Notes: generated by a model not told the origin, from the letters alone. A DNA stretch of 64,000 nucleotides from Skermanella rosea (GCF_016806835.2 NZ_CP086111.1:4581471-4645470); one strand, 5' to 3'. Shown: positions 50,014 through 59,439, counted from the first letter of the stretch. A program made the numbers and translations.

Positions 50014-53000
50014 TCAGCCCGCGCCCTCCAGCATGGCGCGGATCCTCGCCAGCAGGACGCGGGCATTGAAGGGCTTGCCCAGAACCTGGGTGCGCGGGCC
50101 GAGGATGCTCTCGTCCAGATCGGCGTCGTGGGCGTAGCCGGTCAGGAACAGGACCGGCAGGTCCGGCCGGCGCCGGCGGGCGATCTCGGCCACCTGGCGG
50201 CCGTTCATGCCGGGAAGCCCCACGTCGGTCGCCAGCAGGTCGATCTTCCCGTCCGCCTCCAGGACGGCCAGGGCCGCCGGGGGCTCGTGCGCCTCGATCA
50301 CGCGGTAGCCCTGCCGTTCCAGCGACTGGACCAGCAGCATGCGCACGAGGCCCTCGTCCTCCAGGACGAGGATCGTCTCGCCGTCCCTGGCGCGCTTGGG
50401 CTCCGGCAGGACCGGGGCCGCAGGCGCCACGGACTGGGCCTCGGACTGGGCGCCGCCGCGGTGGCGCGGCAGGTAGAGCTTGACCGTGGTGCCCCCGCCC
50501 TCCTCGGAATAGATCGCGGCGTGGCCGCCGGACTGGCGGGCGAAGCCGTAGAGCTGGCTCAGCCCCAGCCCGGTGCCCTGCCCGAACGCCTTTGTGGTGA
50601 AGAACGGCTCGAACGCCCGGGCGACCACGTCGCGCGGCATGCCGGTGCCGGTGTCGGTCACCGACAGGCAGACATACTCCCCGGGCTCCAACCCGAACTC
50701 GGTCGCGATATAGCTCCCGTCCAGGTTCGCGTTCGCCGTCTCGATGACCAGCCGGCCGCCGTCCGGCATGGCGTCCCGGGCGTTGATCACCAGGTTCAGC
50801 AGGGCGTTCTCCACCTGGTTGGCGTCGGCCCAGGTCCGCCACAGCCCGCCGGCAGCCACCGTCTCGACCCGGATCGTTTCGCCGACCGAGCGCCGGATCA
50901 GCTCCTGCATGTCGCCGACCAGCGCGTTGAGGTCCAGGCTGACGGGAGCGAGGGGCTGGCGCCGGGCGAAGGCCAGCAGCCGCTGGGTCAGCGTCGCCGC
51001 CTTGTCGCCGGCCTGCATCGCGAAGCGGACGGGGCGCAGCAGGTCCTCGCGGTCCGAAAGCCTGTCCTGCAGCATGTCCAGGTTGCCGAGGATCACCTGG
51101 AGCAGATTGTTGAAGTCGTGGGCGACGCCGCCGGTAAGCTGGCCCACGGCCTCCATCTTCTGGGACTGGCGGAGCGCCTCCTCGGTGGAGCGGAGCGCGT
51201 CCAGGGCGTCGCGCTCGGCCGTCATGTCGCGGCCGACCGCGTGGATACGGGCCTCGTCCGGCACCGCCGTCCACGAGATCAGGCGGTAGGAGCCGTCCTT
51301 GTGGCGGTAGCGGTTCTCGAACCGCAGCGTCACCAGCCCCTTGGCGAGGCGTGCGGCCTCCCCCTCGGTCGCGGCGCGGTCGTCGGGATGGATCAGGTCG
51401 AGGAACGACAGGCTCAGCAGTTCGGCTTCGGACCAGCCCAGCAGGGTCGACCAGGCCGGGTTGACCGCGACGATCCGCCCGTCGAAGCCGGCGACCAGCA
51501 TGATGTCGGTCGAGAGGCGCCACATGCGGTCGCGGTCGCGGGTCCGCTCGGCGACCTGCTGTTCGAGCGTGCGGTTCAGCAGGCGCAGCGAGGCTTCCGA
51601 CCGGGCGCGCTCGGCCGCGGACCAGGTCCGGTCGGCGACGTCGCGGATCAGGGCCAGCTCCTCGCCCGTCCAGGCGCGCGGCGCCCGGTCGTGGATGTAA
51701 AGCACCGCCGAAAAGCGCCCCTCCTCCATCACCGGCACGTTGACCATCGCCGCCACGTCGATCGCGCGCAACGCGTCGGCGTGGCCGCTGGTCCGGGGAT
51801 CGGCCGCGATGTCCGGCATGACCAGCAGTTCGCCCCGGTGCAGGGTGTCGATGAAACTGCCGTAGTGGCGGAACTCGTGCGTGCCGGCGATGCTCGCGAC
51901 GCGCCCGTCGGTCCAGTCCCGCTCGACCGAGACCTTCAGGCCCCCGGCATCGACCCTGCCGTACCCCGCCCGGGAGACCCCGAGGGCCTTGCCCAGGACT
52001 TCCGCCGCCGCCTGGGCGATGGCGCCGGTATCGTTGAGGTCGCGCAGGCGGTCGCCCAGCTCGACCAGGCACGCGGCGCGCTCGCGCGCGCGGACAAGGT
52101 CGGTGACGTCGTTGCCGTCGACGAAGATGCCCGAGACCGTGCCGTCGGCCCGGGTGATCGGCTGCAGGACGAAATCGACGAAGCGCTCCTCCCCGCGGGC
52201 GTTCGTCGTCGGGTCACCGGGATTCCGCAGGAGCAGCAGACGGACCGCCCGCCCGACATGGGGCACCCCGCTGGCATAGACTTGGTCGAGCAGCCGCACG
52301 ATGCCCTGCTCCTCCAGTTCCGGGATGGCCTGGCGGACCGGCTTGCCGATGATCTCGCGGTCGCCGACCAGGCGCCGGTAGCTGGCGTTGGCCAGCTCGT
52401 AGACGTGGCCCGGCTCGCGCAGCACGGCCATGAAGCTGGGCGCCTGCTCGAAAAGGCGGCGCAGGCGGTCCCCTTCCTCCGCCCTTTGGCGGTTCAGCGC
52501 GCCGACCGCCCGCGCCCGCTCGATCGCCTCCCAGGTCCGCTCGACCACGCCGGCCGCCAGCTCCGCGTCGGCTTCGGTCCAGGCGCGGGGAACGGGTTCG
52601 TGAAGATAGAGGATGGCTGCGAGACGGCCGCCCTTGAGCAGCGGGACGGCCAGCAGCGCCCGCGCGCCGATCCCGGCGGAGACCGCCCCGGCCGTCCGCG
52701 GATCGGCGGCCAGATCGTCGATCCGGAGCGTCAGCCCGGTCCGGAGATGGCCGACCACCCCGCCGCCGAGCAGGTCGAGCGGGAAAGAGCGGCCGGCCAG
52801 GCTCGGCATCCGGCCGTCGGTCCAGTCGTTCTCCACCGTGAAGCCGAGCCCGTCCCGGTCGATCTCGGCATAGCCCGCGCGCGACGCCTTGAAATGCCGG
52901 CCGAGCATCTCCGCCGCTACGGTCGCGATGTCCCCGGAGGTGTCAAGGGTGCGCAGCCGCTCGGCCAGGTCGAGCTGGAGGGTCAGGCGCCGCCTCGTCA

Positions 53001-53484
53001 TGACCTCGCCCGTCGTCTCCATGCAGGCGCACAGGAAGCCGGCGACGTCCCCCGCCTCGTCGCGCAGCGGCGAGAACGAGAAGGTGAACCAGGTGTCCTC
53101 CAGGACGCCGTTGCGTGTCATGGAGAGGTGGAAATCCTCGAACCAGATCGCCTCGCCCGCCAGCGCGCGTTCGGTGAGCTGGCGCAGGTCGTCCCAGATC
53201 TCCGCCCACAGGCGGGAGAAGGGCTGCCCCGGCTCGGCCGGGTGCTTGGCGCCGAGCAGCGGGATGTAGCTGTCGTTATGGAAGAAGAGGAGGTCCGCCC
53301 CCCACGCCACATACATGGGATGGCGCGAGTTGAGCATGATGCCGACCGCCGTGCGCAGAGCCGCCGGCCAGCCCGCCGGCGCCCCGAGGGGCGAGGACGT
53401 CCAGTCGTGGGCACGCAACCGCGCGCCCATCTCTCCGCCGCCCGACAGGAAGGGCGGGCGATCCTCCCCGGAGGAGTCCCTCAT
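50014..53484 (-). CDS. Multi-sensor hybrid histidine kinase (PAS-GAF-PAS-GAF-PAS-HisKA-HATPase-REC)
   Basis: A 1156-residue soluble sensor kinase with no membrane helix. A PAS-like domain opens (PMYVAWGADLLFFHNDSYIPLLG), then a GAF domain, a second PAS (APSFMAVLREPGHVYELANASYRRLVG), a second GAF very like the first (both carry DWTDGR and DIAADPRT or DLAADPRT), and a third PAS (LIHPDDRAATEGEA). The phospho-His lies in GGVAHDFNNLLQVIL near residue 789. The ATPase has NLVINARDAMP, DTGTGMP and GTGLGLSQLYGF. The receiver domain has the acceptor Asp in ATDVGLPGMNG near residue 1087. GAFs of this kind in Azospirillum-like species often sense redox or light, but no chromophore Cys is obvious. The start MRDSSGEDRP has GGAGG-rich DNA nearby; an upstream frame extends 43 residues. 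Confidence 0.9.
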   Translation of the reverse strand: MRDSSGEDRPPFLSGGGEMGARLRAHDWTSSPLGAPAGWPAALRTAVGIMLNSRHPMYVAWGADLLFFHNDSYIPLLGAKHPAEPGQPFSRLWAEIWDDLRQLTERALAGEAIWFEDFHLSMTRNGVLEDTWFTFSFSPLRDEAGDVAGFLCACMETTGEVMTRRRLTLQLDLAERLRTLDTSGDIATVAAEMLGRHFKASRAGYAEIDRDGLGFTVENDWTDGRMPSLAGRSFPLDLLGGGVVGHLRTGLTLRIDDLAADPRTAGAVSAGIGARALLAVPLLKGGRLAAILYLHEPVPRAWTEADAELAAGVVERTWEAIERARAVGALNRQRAEEGDRLRRLFEQAPSFMAVLREPGHVYELANASYRRLVGDREIIGKPVRQAIPELEEQGIVRLLDQVYASGVPHVGRAVRLLLLRNPGDPTTNARGEERFVDFVLQPITRADGTVSGIFVDGNDVTDLVRARERAACLVELGDRLRDLNDTGAIAQAAAEVLGKALGVSRAGYGRVDAGGLKVSVERDWTDGRVASIAGTHEFRHYGSFIDTLHRGELLVMPDIAADPRTSGHADALRAIDVAAMVNVPVMEEGRFSAVLYIHDRAPRAWTGEELALIRDVADRTWSAAERARSEASLRLLNRTLEQQVAERTRDRDRMWRLSTDIMLVAGFDGRIVAVNPAWSTLLGWSEAELLSLSFLDLIHPDDRAATEGEAARLAKGLVTLRFENRYRHKDGSYRLISWTAVPDEARIHAVGRDMTAERDALDALRSTEEALRQSQKMEAVGQLTGGVAHDFNNLLQVILGNLDMLQDRLSDREDLLRPVRFAMQAGDKAATLTQRLLAFARRQPLAPVSLDLNALVGDMQELIRRSVGETIRVETVAAGGLWRTWADANQVENALLNLVINARDAMPDGGRLVIETANANLDGSYIATEFGLEPGEYVCLSVTDTGTGMPRDVVARAFEPFFTTKAFGQGTGLGLSQLYGFARQSGGHAAIYSEEGGGTTVKLYLPRHRGGAQSEAQSVAPAAPVLPEPKRARDGETILVLEDEGLVRMLLVQSLERQGYRVIEAHEPPAALAVLEADGKIDLLATDVGLPGMNGRQVAEIARRRRPDLPVLFLTGYAHDADLDESILGPRTQVLGKPFNARVLLARIRAMLEGAG

Positions 53485-53638
53485 CCGGCGTCCCGACCGG
53501 ACGCGGCCATGGGGCTCCGGATGGGGTCGGGTCGGATCGGGGTCGGGAGGGTCATGGCCGCACGCATGGTCTGGGTGAAGGCGACCATAGGCCCAAGCCC
53601 CCCTCCCGCACAACCGATCAAGAGGCGAAAAGCCGCCG

Positions 53639-54631
53639 TCAGGACTGGCGCGCCGCTTCCGCCCGATCCTGGTACTCCCCGACCTGGTTCTCGACGTTGG
53701 CGAGTTCCGCCGGCACCGGTTCGTTCCGGGTCTTGATCAGGGACAGCACGACGGAGCCGCCGATCAGGGTCGCGGTGACGCCGAGCGCCAGGGCGGTCGG
53801 GACCTTCCAGATGTCGATCAGAATCATCTTCGTGCCGATGAACACCAGCACCAGCGACAGCCCGTATTTCAGGTAACTGAACCGGTGGATGATGCCGGCC
53901 AGCGCGAAATACAGCGACCGCAGGCCAAGGATCGCGAAGACGTTGGAGGTGTAGACGATGAACGGGTCGTCGGTCACCGCGAAGATCGCCGGCACGCTGT
54001 CGAGCGCAAACATCAGGTCGGTCGCCTCGATCATCACCAGCACGAGCAGCATCGGGGTCGCCAGCAGCAGCCCGTTGCGCCGCACGAAGAAGGCGGTGCC
54101 CTCGTAGTTGTCGGTCATGCGGACGCGGGCGCGGACGAAGCGGAGGATGCGGTTGTCCTCGAGGTTCTTTTCCTCGTCCGACGAGAACAGCATCTTGAAG
54201 CCGGTGAACAGCAGGAACGCGCCGAACAGGTAGATCGTCCAGTGGAACTGGTGGATCAGCGCGGTGCCGGCGAAGATCAGGGCCGCGCGCATGACCAGCG
54301 CGCCCAGGATGCCCCAGAACAGGACGCGGTGCTGGTATTGGGGCGGCACGGCGAAATGGCCGAAGATCATCGCCATGACGAAGATGTTGTCGACCGACAG
54401 GCTCCACTCGATCAGGTAGCCGGTCGTGAATTCCAGCCCCTTCTCCATCCCCATGAACCAGTAGATGCCGCCGTTGAAGGCGAAGGCGAGGGAGATGTAG
54501 CAGGAGCTGGCGATCAGCGCCTCGCGGACGGTGATCTGATGGGGGCGGCGGTTGAAGACGCCGAGGTCGAGTGCAAGCAGTACGAGGATGAAGGCATTGA
54601 AGCCTATCCAAATCAAGGGTGATGTTTCCAT
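53639..54631 (-). CDS. TerC/Alx-family membrane protein
   Basis: A 330-residue inner-membrane protein with about nine helices. Family hallmarks are EWSLSVDNIFVMAMIF (about residue 74), with acidic residues in the membrane, FHWTIYLFGAFLLFTG, and the second half MIEATDLMFALDSVPAIFAVT (about residue 200). Members such as Alx and MeeF export Mn(II), and TerC itself is linked to tellurite resistance and metal loading of exported proteins. The ATG is the annotated family start, with GGAGGGG seven bases before it. It is transcribed from a leader of more than 100 bases that may be regulatory. Confidence 0.9.
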   Translation of the reverse strand: METSPLIWIGFNAFILVLLALDLGVFNRRPHQITVREALIASSCYISLAFAFNGGIYWFMGMEKGLEFTTGYLIEWSLSVDNIFVMAMIFGHFAVPPQYQHRVLFWGILGALVMRAALIFAGTALIHQFHWTIYLFGAFLLFTGFKMLFSSDEEKNLEDNRILRFVRARVRMTDNYEGTAFFVRRNGLLLATPMLLVLVMIEATDLMFALDSVPAIFAVTDDPFIVYTSNVFAILGLRSLYFALAGIIHRFSYLKYGLSLVLVFIGTKMILIDIWKVPTALALGVTATLIGGSVVLSLIKTRNEPVPAELANVENQVGEYQDRAEAARQS

Positions 54632-54745
54632 CGGCCCCTCCAGATGCGGTCACGCCCGTCGGCGCAAGAGCAGAGGAAGGGATCCGACATCATAGGTGGC
54701 GACCCACCTACCAGAGGGGCCCGGATCCGGTTTCGGCGACTCCCT
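54632..54745 (-). promoter_or_regulatory. Structured 5' leader of the TerC-family gene, candidate Mn-sensing (yybP-ykoY-like) element
   Basis: Read on the minus strand, the leader holds AGGGAGTCGCCGAAACCGG, a near-palindrome CCGGATCCGG, a strong hairpin TAGGTGGGTCGCCACCTA and a CCCTTCCTCTGCTC stretch before the GGAGGGG ribosome site. The gene class (TerC/Alx) is often controlled by the yybP-ykoY Mn riboswitch, whose conserved GGGGAGUAGC block resembles AGGGAGTCGCC here. The match is partial, so the class remains a hypothesis. A TTGACA at about 54769-54764 could be its -35. Confidence 0.35.
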
Positions 54746-54842
54746 AGCTCCGGCTGCCGCTGCTGTCAAGGTTGCCATCCCTCCCGTGGCATGCTTGATG
54801 AAGGGGCATCATGAAGCCCGAAGCATGAGGGGGGAAAAGAAC

Positions 54843-55601
54843 ATGGCTTCCACGGAGAAGGTCGCGCTGATCACCGGCGCCGGGACGGGAGTCGGCAGGG
54901 CCGTGGCCCTTGCGTTGCTGGAGGCGGGGTACTCCGTCGTCCTGGCCGGCCGCCGCCGGGAACCGCTGGAGGAGACCGCGGCGCAAGGCGCCCGGTTCGG
55001 CGGGCGCACGCTGGTGGTGCCGACCGACATCGGCGACCCGGCCTCGGTCGAGGCGCTTTTCGCGAAGACGAAGGAGGAGTTCGGCCGACTCGACCTGCTT
55101 TTCAACAATGCCGGCAGCGGCGCCCCGGCGATCCCGCTGGAGGAACTGACCTTCGACCAGTGGAAGAAGGTGGTGGACGCCAACCTGACCGGCGCGTTCC
55201 TGTGCACCCAGGGCGCCTTCCGGCTGATGAAGGACCAGCAGCCCCGCGGCGGCAGGATCATCAACAACGGCTCGATCTCGGCCACGACGCCCCGGCCCAA
55301 CTCGGCGCCCTATACCGCGACCAAGCACGCGATCACCGGCCTGACCAAGTCCACCTCGCTGGACGGCCGGAAATACGACATCGCCTGCGGCCAGATCGAC
55401 ATCGGCAATGCCGCGACCGACATGACCGAGCGGATGAAGGAAGGCGTGCAGCAGGCCGACGGCTCGTTCGCGCCCGAGCCGCGGATGGACCCGCGGCACG
55501 TCGCGAACGCCGTGGTCCACATGGCCAGCCTGCCGCTGGAGGCCAACGTGCTGTTCATGACCGTGATGGCGACCAAGATGCCGTTCGTCGGCCGGGGCTG
55601 A
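54843..55601 (+). CDS. Short-chain dehydrogenase/reductase
   Basis: A 252-residue SDR with all active features: [13 protein letters not shown] (residues 11-23) for the cofactor, NNAGSGAP, the Ser in [10 protein letters not shown] and [11 protein letters not shown] with Tyr and Lys. The segment [16 protein letters not shown] is typical of a bacterial group of 3-oxoacyl-reductase-like SDRs. The ATG is preceded by GGGGGGAAAAGAAC. It is a single gene, divergent from the TerC-family gene and convergent with the peptidoglycan-binding protein gene. The substrate is unknown. Confidence 0.9.
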   Translation: MASTEKVALITGAGTGVGRAVALALLEAGYSVVLAGRRREPLEETAAQGARFGGRTLVVPTDIGDPASVEALFAKTKEEFGRLDLLFNNAGSGAPAIPLEELTFDQWKKVVDANLTGAFLCTQGAFRLMKDQQPRGGRIINNGSISATTPRPNSAPYTATKHAITGLTKSTSLDGRKYDIACGQIDIGNAATDMTERMKEGVQQADGSFAPEPRMDPRHVANAVVHMASLPLEANVLFMTVMATKMPFVGRG

Positions 55602-55646
55602 GGCTCAGGCCGAGGCCGAGGCCGGAACCGGGCATCCGGGCGGGGG

Positions 55647-56240
55647 TCAGTCGACCCCGGCCAGCACGACCTGGGAGTCCAGGCCCATGGTCGTCAGCGT
55701 GTTGGGCGTGACCGTGCCCGTCACCTGCAGCCCGCGGTCGCGCTGGAACCGCTCCAGCGCGGCCTGCGTGCTCTCGCCCCAGATGCCGTCGGTCTCCCCG
55801 GCATAGAGGCCGAGCTGCTTCAGCCGGCCCTGGATGGTGCGGACCGCGTCGGTGGAGAGCGCCTTGCCCTGGACCTCCGCCGGGAGCGCCGCCGTGCCGG
55901 CATCGGCGTCGAGCCCCAGCAGGTCGGTCGGCCGTATGCCCATGGTCGCGAGCGTCGCCTGGTTGAGGCCGTCGGTCACCTGGAGCCCGCGGCTGCGCTG
56001 GAAGTCCTCCAGGGCCTCCTGGCTGTCGCGGCCCCAGATGCCGTCCACCGCGCCCGTATAGGCGCCCAGCTCCTTCAGGCGGCGCTGGATCTCCTTTTGC
56101 CCCTGGGGCGACAGCGGCTGGGTGTAGCTGAGCGACCGCGAGCCGTCGGAGGAAGTCTGGGCGAAGCTGGCTGGCGCGAAAGCGGCGGATGACAAGAGCA
56201 CACCCGTGAACAGCAATCCGATCCTTGCGTAGTGCTTCAT
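55647..56240 (-). CDS. Exported protein with two peptidoglycan-binding domains
   Basis: A 197-residue periplasmic protein. The signal peptide (IGLLFTGVLLSSAAFAPASFA) ends near residue 27. Two PG_binding_1 modules follow, about residues 45-95 and 125-180. Each has the pattern IQxRLKxLG-Y-G-xDGIWGxxSQxALExFQRxRGLQVT, as in DGIWGRDSQEALEDFQ and DGIWGESTQAALERFQ. There is no catalytic domain, so it probably anchors to or senses the cell wall. It ends with a short LDSQVVLAGVD tail. It is preceded by a 369-base gap before the divergent carbonic anhydrase gene, in which I see no clear site or gene. Confidence 0.85.
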   Translation of the reverse strand: MKHYARIGLLFTGVLLSSAAFAPASFAQTSSDGSRSLSYTQPLSPQGQKEIQRRLKELGAYTGAVDGIWGRDSQEALEDFQRSRGLQVTDGLNQATLATMGIRPTDLLGLDADAGTAALPAEVQGKALSTDAVRTIQGRLKQLGLYAGETDGIWGESTQAALERFQRDRGLQVTGTVTPNTLTTMGLDSQVVLAGVD

Positions 56241-56609
56241 CCCCAGCGCTCCCTGTCTTCGGGTTGTTTGCACCGCGGCATCGATCCGCCGCGAGGTTTC
56301 ACCCTCTACAACAGCGTTCGGCGGAATTACTCCCGCTCCGGCGCGATGGGCGTGCGGAACTGCATACAGGCGAACGGCACGCGGAGCCGGGGGAGCTTGC
56401 CGCGGCGCCGGTGCGGCGGAATGCGCGCGTTTGCGACAACGGGGCGCGGATCGGCGCGGAAATTCAGCTTGCCAGATACATAGGAGACGAGGCATTTCCT
56501 GCTCGCCGGAACCGGCGCGCGGCTTGCTTCGGGTCAGACCCTGCCGGGCCGCGGGTTTCCGGCAGCGCGCGTCGGGACCACTGCTTGAACTTTCGTGGAG
56601 AGAGCCACC

Positions 56610-57242
56610 ATGTCTTCCATCGATCGGCTTATCGCCGGGTTCAGGGCGTTCCGTGTCTCGAATTTCGAGCACCGCCCCGAACTGTTCGAGCAGCTTGTCA
56701 GCCGCGGCCAAGCGCCCGAGGTGCTGATGATCGCCTGCTCGGACTCGCGGGTCGATCCGGCCCTGCTGCTCAACGCCCAGCCGGGCGAGCTGTTCGTGGT
56801 GCGCAACGTCGCCAACCTGGTCCCGCCCTACGAGCCCGACGGCCGGCACCACGGCACCAGCGCGGCGCTGGAGTTCGCCGTCCGCGACCTGAAGGTCTCG
56901 CATATCGTGGTGCTGGGCCATTCCCGCTGCGGCGGCATGGCGGCGCTCCGCAACTCGGCGCTTGGCGAACGGTCCGACCGCGAGTTCATAGCGCCCTGGG
57001 TCTCCATCGCGGAGGAGGCCTGCCACTGCGCCGATGCCGAGACCCTGGCCGGCCCGGACGGGGCACGGCTGGTGGAACAGGCTGCCCTCAAGGTCTCGCT
57101 GGCCAACCTGATGACTTTTCCCTGGGTGCGCGACCGCGTCGAGTCCGGCGAGCTTCAGCTCCACGCCTGGTGGTTCAACCTGGAGAAGGGCGAACTCTGG
57201 GCCGTCACCGACGACGCGGAGCCGCCGGCCCCCATCGCGTGA
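56610..57242 (+). CDS. Beta-class carbonic anhydrase
   Basis: A 210-residue zinc enzyme that interconverts CO2 and bicarbonate. The zinc ligands are Cys43 (ACSDSRVDP, with Asp45 and Arg47 as the catalytic pair), His104 and Cys107 (LGHSRCGG). FVVRNVANLVPP and HHGTSAALEFAV complete the family pattern. There is no signal peptide, so it is cytoplasmic. The ATG follows GTGGAGAGAGCC. It stands alone, with a convergent HAD phosphatase gene beyond it. Confidence 0.93.
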   Translation: MSSIDRLIAGFRAFRVSNFEHRPELFEQLVSRGQAPEVLMIACSDSRVDPALLLNAQPGELFVVRNVANLVPPYEPDGRHHGTSAALEFAVRDLKVSHIVVLGHSRCGGMAALRNSALGERSDREFIAPWVSIAEEACHCADAETLAGPDGARLVEQAALKVSLANLMTFPWVRDRVESGELQLHAWWFNLEKGELWAVTDDAEPPAPIA

Positions 57243-57269
57243 GGTCAGCCGGCCGTCCGGGAACCGGTT

Positions 57270-57722
57270 TCAGAAACCCAGCCGCTTCAGGTCGGCGATC
57301 GAGCTGGCGGCGCCGGTGTGAAGGATGAAGACGCCGCCGGCCGCTTCCCACGGGGCACGGGTGCCGGCGCGGTCGTCCACCAGCACATGCCCCGGACCGG
57401 CATGGCGCGCCTTGTCGCGCGTCATGCAGGTGATGACCGGAACGTCGGCGCCCAGCATGGCCGCGACCCAGCGGCGTTTCTGCTCCGGTGCCCAGTCGCC
57501 CAGGGGCAGGCCGGTCAGGATGGTCGGCCCGTGGGGCTTGCAGAACTCCCACAGGACCTGGGCGTCGTGCATCATCTCCAGCGTGCCGTAGAAGTCCGGC
57601 GCCTTGGCGAGCGCCTGCCACATGCGCTTCAGCGGCAGCTGGTCGGGCCGCCGGCCGGTCACGGCCTCGACCCCGCGGTCGAAATCGGCCAGCACGCCGT
57701 CGAGGTCCAGGAAAAGCTTCAT
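57270..57722 (-). CDS. HAD-family phosphatase (5'-nucleotidase-like)
   Basis: A 150-residue HAD hydrolase. The nucleophile motif LFLDLDGVLADFDRG is at residues 3-17, with the two Asp needed for phosphoryl transfer. Motif II is in TILTGLPLGDW, and motifs III/IV are in the Lys region CMTRDKARH and the acidic LVDDRAG. The small size and the missing large cap suit the 5'(3')-deoxyribonucleotidase-like group. The substrate is not fixed. It is cytoplasmic, and converges with the carbonic anhydrase gene. Confidence 0.85.
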   Translation of the reverse strand: MKLFLDLDGVLADFDRGVEAVTGRRPDQLPLKRMWQALAKAPDFYGTLEMMHDAQVLWEFCKPHGPTILTGLPLGDWAPEQKRRWVAAMLGADVPVITCMTRDKARHAGPGHVLVDDRAGTRAPWEAAGGVFILHTGAASSIADLKRLGF

Positions 57723-57843
57723 GTCGGTCGTACCCAGGCTTGCGAATGTTCCGTGGCGCCGGGAGAGCCTCCCGCACGATCAGGAACATAGGCGGCCGGA
57801 CGGCGTCACGCTATTGTGGGACGGAAACTCCCGGGAGGACGTC

Positions 57844-58452
57844 ATGCCGATCCGCACCGCCGCCAGAACCGCCGCGATGGTCGTTGCTTCCATCCTCGCC
57901 ACCGGCGGAGCGTCGGCCCAGACCGCGCCGCCGACCGCGCCCCCGATGGGCCATGGCAGCCATCACCAAGGCCACCATGGCTCCCCGGCCGCGCCGCCGG
58001 CGGGCACGGCTCCGGCAATGCCGGGGCAGGACGCCTTCGGCGCGATCCAGGAGATCGTCCAAATCCTCAACGCCGATCCGGCCACCGACTGGTCCAAGGT
58101 GGACATCGAGGCCTTGCGCCGGCACCTGATCGACATGAACGAGGTCACGCTCAACGCGACTGCCGTGGCGACGCCGGTGGAGGGCGGAGCGCGCTTCGAG
58201 GTTTCCGGCGAGGGCCGCACCCTGGAAGCGATCCGCCGCATGGTCCCCGCCCACGCCCGCGAGATCGACGGCATGGACGGCTGGACGGTACGGGCGGACC
58301 CGACGCCGACCGGCGTCGCGCTGACGGCGACCGCCGCCGCCCCCGGTCAGGCCGCGAAAATCCGCGCACTCGGCTTCATCGGCATCATGGCCCGGGGCAG
58401 CCACCACCAAGCGCACCACCTCGCGATGGCGCGGGGGGAGTTCGGGCATTGA
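57844..58452 (+). CDS. Exported His-rich hypothetical protein
   Basis: A 202-residue protein with a signal peptide (AAMVVASILATGGASA, ending near residue 25). A His cluster follows at once (GHGSHHQGHHG), which could bind metal. The globular part holds DWSKVDIEALRRHLIDMNEVTL and RFEVSGEGRTLEAIRRMVPAHA. The C-terminus has a second His group (GSHHQAHHLAMARGE). The two His-x-x-His groups around a folded core suggest copper or zinc binding in the periplasm. GGGAGGACGTC precedes the ATG. It is the last intact gene before a decayed region. Confidence 0.7.
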   Translation: MPIRTAARTAAMVVASILATGGASAQTAPPTAPPMGHGSHHQGHHGSPAAPPAGTAPAMPGQDAFGAIQEIVQILNADPATDWSKVDIEALRRHLIDMNEVTLNATAVATPVEGGARFEVSGEGRTLEAIRRMVPAHAREIDGMDGWTVRADPTPTGVALTATAAAPGQAAKIRALGFIGIMARGSHHQAHHLAMARGEFGH

Positions 58453-58485
58453 GGGGTTTTACCGCGCTTCTACGTTATCCAGTGC

Positions 58486-58983
58486 ATGTCAAGCCGCACG
58501 GTTCCGCAATTGAACAGGGTCTCGCCCCGGGGACCGGCGCGCTCGGCGCCGTCGCGATGCCGAACATCGAACTCGGTAACATCGCGGGCACGCTGGCGGC
58601 TGGCTCGGCCGGGAAGTGCCTCACCAAGAAATACCTGTTGGCCGGGATCTAAACGGGCCGCACCCTGGCCTCGGCTTGGTTCATCTTGACGCCGAAGGAC
58701 GCCCACCACGCTGCTCGTGTTCTCGGCCGTGATGGGCAGCCCGTGGCTAGCCACCGTGCCGCTCACCTCGGGCTTGGTCGTCCATTTCTACGGGTTGCGC
58801 TAAAGGGGCACGCTCTACGGCATCGTAGCTGCCATGGGCGTCTGGCTCGGCGGCCGGCTCTACGACTCCTATGGCAGCTACGATGGCTTGTGGTGGATCG
58901 GCATCGGCATCGGCGCCTTCAGCGCGCTTGTCCATCTGCCGATCCGCAGGTCCGCGTGGCCCCTTGCGGCGGTCCCAGCATAG
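58486..58983 (+). pseudogene. Decayed MFS transporter, C-terminal half
   Basis: The translation gives recognisable MFS segments in order: IEQGLAPGTGALG, IAGTLAAGSAGK, KKYLLAGI, an in-frame stop at 58650, then TGRTLASAWFILTP. After a one-frame shift near 58700 comes TLLVFSAVMGSPWLATVPLTSGLV, a second stop after FYGLR, and RGTLYGIVAAMGVWLGGRLYDSYGSYDGLWWIGIGIGAF in pieces to the final TAG. A block of about 15 residues is missing before GVWLGG, and the N-terminal half is gone. Two stops, a frameshift and a deletion mean it is dead. It lies at the edge of the region with foreign-looking codon use. Confidence 0.82.
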
Positions 58984-59439
58984 GGAAGCACCTGAGTGCC
59001 TGACGGGGCAGTTGGTGCGCGCTAAGCGTGCAACGGTCAACGGGTTTTTAGGTACGAAGGATTGCGCGATCCGGAATCCCGCTCCCGGACGCCAGGCGGA
59101 GTCCGTCAATTCCGCCACTCTGAAGTGAGTGGACGGGCTCATCGACCCTCGCCTGCACGAACGAATCGGGGGGGGCTTCCGCCGATCGAAGCTGGAGCGC
59201 GTCACGCGCCCAAATCGATGACATCACTGCAGCGGCTCGGCCCAATGCAAGGGGCCTCCGATAAACCCGGCGCGGTTCAATTCAGTGTAGCATTGACAAG
59301 GGCGTCGTCCTTGAGATGAGCACAGTAGCAAACTGCTATCCACTTCGGCCGAGCGAAGACGCATGTGCCCGCGCGACAGATCGTATGATGCTCGTGTACC
59401 CTCAGCCTCAACGTGCAGGCTTCGTTTTGGCGAGTAGAT
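58984..59439. other. Gene-free stretch before the GTPase pair
   Basis: About 450 bases without a convincing gene on either strand. It is less GC-rich than the host average and has no visible tRNA, terminal inverted repeat or integrase. A TTGACA at about 59289 is followed after 17 bases by ATGAGC, a poor -10 match. It may hold the promoter of the GTPase genes and junction debris between host DNA and an acquired segment. Confidence 0.5.

Noticed and set aside
49852-53736. A 1294-codon open frame on the plus strand across the hybrid kinase.
   Set aside because: The minus strand has all kinase and receiver motifs; the plus-strand product is Arg/Gln/Ala-rich with no domain pattern.
59287-59320. 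A sigma-70 promoter for the GTPase pair (TTGACA with a 17-base spacer).
   Set aside because: The -10 hexamer would be ATGAGC, which matches poorly, so I note only a possible promoter region.
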